This document shows, in pieces, positions 62,327-64,000 of a stretch of DNA of 64,000 bases. The DNA is from Bacteroidia bacterium 43-41 (GTDB lineage Bacteria; Bacteroidota; Bacteroidia; Bacteroidales; Dysgonomonadaceae). The position numbers were made by a program, and so were the translations under genes. The DNA is taken from positions 1 to 64,000 of the forward strand of contig MKTD01000028.1 in the NCBI GenBank assembly GCA_001898165.1, read 5' to 3'. Under the pieces are notes generated by a model. That model had not been told where the DNA came from. It ran no database searches and saw only the letters and a program-made list of their open reading frames with translations. How positions within the stretch are numbered: position 1 is the stretch's first letter; each line of letters opens with the position of its first letter.

Positions 62327-63373
62327 TCAAAGACCTAAAAATTTAAATGCGGGTGTGGATTTAAAAGAGCTGTTTGCCTTTCCGCTGTATGTCTCAAAAT
62401 TATCCAAATTCAGTTTCATCACTTTTCCTTTCTCGCTCAGGTCGAAATCTTTCAGGTTAACCCAAAATGTATTGGGCGTCAGTGCTGTTTCGAAGAAATA
62501 GACTAAGTTCTTTTGATCCGATACAGACCGCCAACGGGTAGAAGAGAGATTAGGTTCTGTTTCGGAAGAGATACCGAATGGCACAGAGCAATTTCGAATA
62601 ACGCTAAAGACACTGGCCACAGATGTGCGGATATCGTTGGTCTGGGGAATAGCGTGGATGTAATAGGAGGCACGGACAAAACGGTCGGCAGCCCGGTTAG
62701 TCCCCGGAAGCATTACTGTCCCGGGTATTCCTTTCCAGTACTCATTCAAAGCCAGTTGTTGTTCAAAGACAGGCGAGTTGGTCATAACCACATAAGAAGG
62801 ATCATGATGGATGACCAGCTTCCCATTGATGTATTCAAAAATGGCATTGTCTCCAAGAGCGTCGGAAACCGATAAATGCAAGGTCGTGAACTTTTCAGTG
62901 CCGGGTATATAGTCACTAACCAGAACGAACGGTTCATCCTTCAACCCGTTAACAGCTTCCTCCACTGTTGCAAAATTATCCAACACATATTGGGCCCACA
63001 GAGAGATGGACATCCCCTGCTTTGTGCCGTTGGGATCGAACTGGGGATATTTCGACTCAACAAGCCACAATACATTGGTAACCAATCCTCTTTCGTTCAT
63101 GCCGTCAGCTGTTGCAATATCCCATGCACTGGCAATGATGCTCCCATACTTCGAGGTCCATTTTACAGAAAGCGGGCCCACCTCTCCGTTGCGTTGCATC
63201 CCTTTGGGAAATACCCATAAATTAGCATCTATTTCGGTTTTCCAATCCATGGAGCGGGCTGTTATCACCGTGTTCTCCGGCCCTTTATATACAACCCGTG
63301 TGCAAGCGTAAGCAGACGGATCAAGCGCCGCACTTGCCAAAATTAAAAACACAACTAAATTAAAAATTTTCAT
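62327..63373 (-). CDS. Choloylglycine hydrolase / linear amide C-N hydrolase (Ntn family C59)
   Basis: A 348-residue exported Ntn hydrolase. The signal peptide (1-23, ending SAYA) leaves Cys24 as the mature N-terminal residue in CTRVVYKGPENT, so signal cleavage would expose the nucleophile. ARSMDWK follows with the conserved Arg and Asp, and GMNERGLVTNVLWL and DNFATVEEAVNGL are family blocks. Members hydrolyse conjugated bile salts, penicillin V or acyl-homoserine lactones; specificity is open here. The ATG at 63373 gives a proper signal peptide, unlike 63400. Confidence 0.88.
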   Translation of the reverse strand: MKIFNLVVFLILASAALDPSAYACTRVVYKGPENTVITARSMDWKTEIDANLWVFPKGMQRNGEVGPLSVKWTSKYGSIIASAWDIATADGMNERGLVTNVLWLVESKYPQFDPNGTKQGMSISLWAQYVLDNFATVEEAVNGLKDEPFVLVSDYIPGTEKFTTLHLSVSDALGDNAIFEYINGKLVIHHDPSYVVMTNSPVFEQQLALNEYWKGIPGTVMLPGTNRAADRFVRASYYIHAIPQTNDIRTSVASVFSVIRNCSVPFGISSETEPNLSSTRWRSVSDQKNLVYFFETALTPNTFWVNLKDFDLSEKGKVMKLNLDNFETYSGKANSSFKSTPAFKFLGL

Positions 63374-63405
63374 AATAGTACATTTTAAATAAAAAATCAC
63401 TCAAC

Positions 63406-63613
63406 TTTCGCATGTTTTCTTGAATAGTGTGTATGCGACTAAAACAGAGACCTTTTAGCTATTTTACGGGGTACCCATTGCTCGCGATAAACGTAAAAAA
63501 GAGTGTTGTTTGAGCGAAGCGAGTTTTACTCTTTTAGTTGGCGCGAGCTAAGATGGGTCGTAAAATATCGTCAGACGATGATTTAGTCGCAATCACATAT
63601 TGTGCATGCGAAA
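63406..63613. mobile_element. 208-bp MITE-like palindromic element
   Basis: Terminal inverted repeats TTTCGCATG (63406-63414) and CATGCGAAA (63605-63613) enclose nested complementary blocks: GCGACTAAA/TTTAGTCGC, ATTTTACG/CGTAAAAT, ACCCAT/ATGGGT, GCTCGCG/CGCGAGC and AAAAGAGT/ACTCTTTT. No ORF is present. The right end abuts the lpdA stop codon. A non-autonomous element or a large structured RNA are both possible; no target duplication was identified. Confidence 0.6.
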
Positions 63614-64000
63614 TTATTTCTGTTTCCTGATAATATGCACAGCCTCTCCCAACACATCGGCACAAGCTTCGAACAGCGCTTCGGAGTAGGTAGGGTGTCC
63701 GTAGATAGTTTTGATTACTTCGTCCACGGTAATTTCCATTTCCATCAGCAACGATGCCTGATTGATGATCTCAGCAGCGGCAGGGCCTACGATGTGCACA
63801 CCGAGAATTTCGCCGTATTTACTGTCGGCAATAACCTTCACGAAACCTACGTTATCGCCGGATGCCATAGCCCGGCCGTTGGCCGCAAAATCGAAACGGC
63901 CGATACGAACATCGTATTTCTCACGTGCCTGTTCTTCTGTCAGCCCAACCATTGCCACCTCGGGGTGTGTATAAACCACCGAAGGCGCCGAATGCAGTTT
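63614..64000 (-). CDS. lpdA: Dihydrolipoyl dehydrogenase, C-terminal part (cut by window edge)
   Basis: The last 128 codons of an E3 flavoprotein oxidising dihydrolipoamide in 2-oxoacid dehydrogenase or glycine cleavage complexes. The interface domain is recognisable: YTHPEVAMVGLTEEQAR, ILGVHIVGPAAAEIINQ and the active-site His-Glu pair in GHPTYSEALFEA. The reading frame continues past the right edge of the window, so the start and the FAD/NAD domains are not seen. Confidence 0.92.
   Translation of the reverse strand, partial: KLHSAPSVVYTHPEVAMVGLTEEQAREKYDVRIGRFDFAANGRAMASGDNVGFVKVIADSKYGEILGVHIVGPAAAEIINQASLLMEMEITVDEVIKTIYGHPTYSEALFEACADVLGEAVHIIRKQK

Overview
The window looks like chromosomal DNA of a member of the Bacteroidales, probably a Dysgonomonadaceae-type fermenter (Proteiniphilum/Petrimonas-like; this rank is inference). 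Evidence: a SusC/SusD pair, Bacteroidetes-type promoters (TTG/TTTG, about 19-20 bp, then TAnnTTTG), a purH-mreBCD-mrdA-rodA cell-shape operon, LytS/LytTR signalling, methylmalonyl-CoA mutase encoded as two subunits, a relic type IX secretion sorting domain, and Bacteroidetes-style tryptophanase and four-helix-bundle genes. No rRNA, tRNA or CRISPR array was seen.

Layout. 1-6150: a GH36 alpha-galactosidase, an HU/SPOR cell-envelope protein with an outer-membrane partner, a decayed HEPN/MNT toxin-antitoxin pair and a YeiH-type membrane protein. 6270-11117: an outer-membrane barrel protein followed by a LytS-type kinase and a LytTR regulator. 11114-20016: small DUF remnants, a macrodomain hydrolase, CorA, and mutB-menA-(four-helix-bundle gene)-mutA with arrays of 7-bp repeats at its junctions, then an exported esterase. 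20418-31199: aconitase, a four-gene cluster (YgbA-like protein, RIC-like/LuxR regulator, MFS transporter, creatininase-family hydrolase), MtgA, an AlaX-type editing protein, a lipoprotein rubrerythrin, a DUF2231 membrane protein, an exported metallopeptidase-like protein and TcdA. 31209-38516: rodA, mrdA, mreD, mreC, mreB, purH.

38621-52371 is the most unusual part. A cobalamin-type riboswitch has no recognisable gene behind it. It is followed by a broken IS4-family transposase whose 3' end is fused to a 5'-truncated gene, and then by a tight seven-gene operon. That operon encodes a GHL6-type hydrolase, an exported lipoprotein, a Tat-exported glycosidase-like protein, a creatinase-like M24 protein lacking metal ligands, a divergent creatininase-family protein, an epimerase-fold protein and an MFS transporter. 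A XylR-like regulator faces it. There is no SusC/SusD, so this may be an undescribed catabolic route for a small amide- or carbocycle-containing glycoside.

52734-64000: a ROK sugar kinase, tryptophanase with a decayed duplicate of its own 3' end, a small lipoprotein, SusD and SusC. Upstream of susC is an unusual leader: promoter, short ORF containing a 55-bp (GA)n tract, 15-bp-stem terminator, then susC. It could be a phase-variable attenuator. Further on are relics of a T9SS cargo and of a choloylglycine-hydrolase-like gene, an intact choloylglycine-hydrolase-family gene, a 208-bp MITE-like palindrome and the 3' end of a dihydrolipoyl dehydrogenase gene cut by the window edge.
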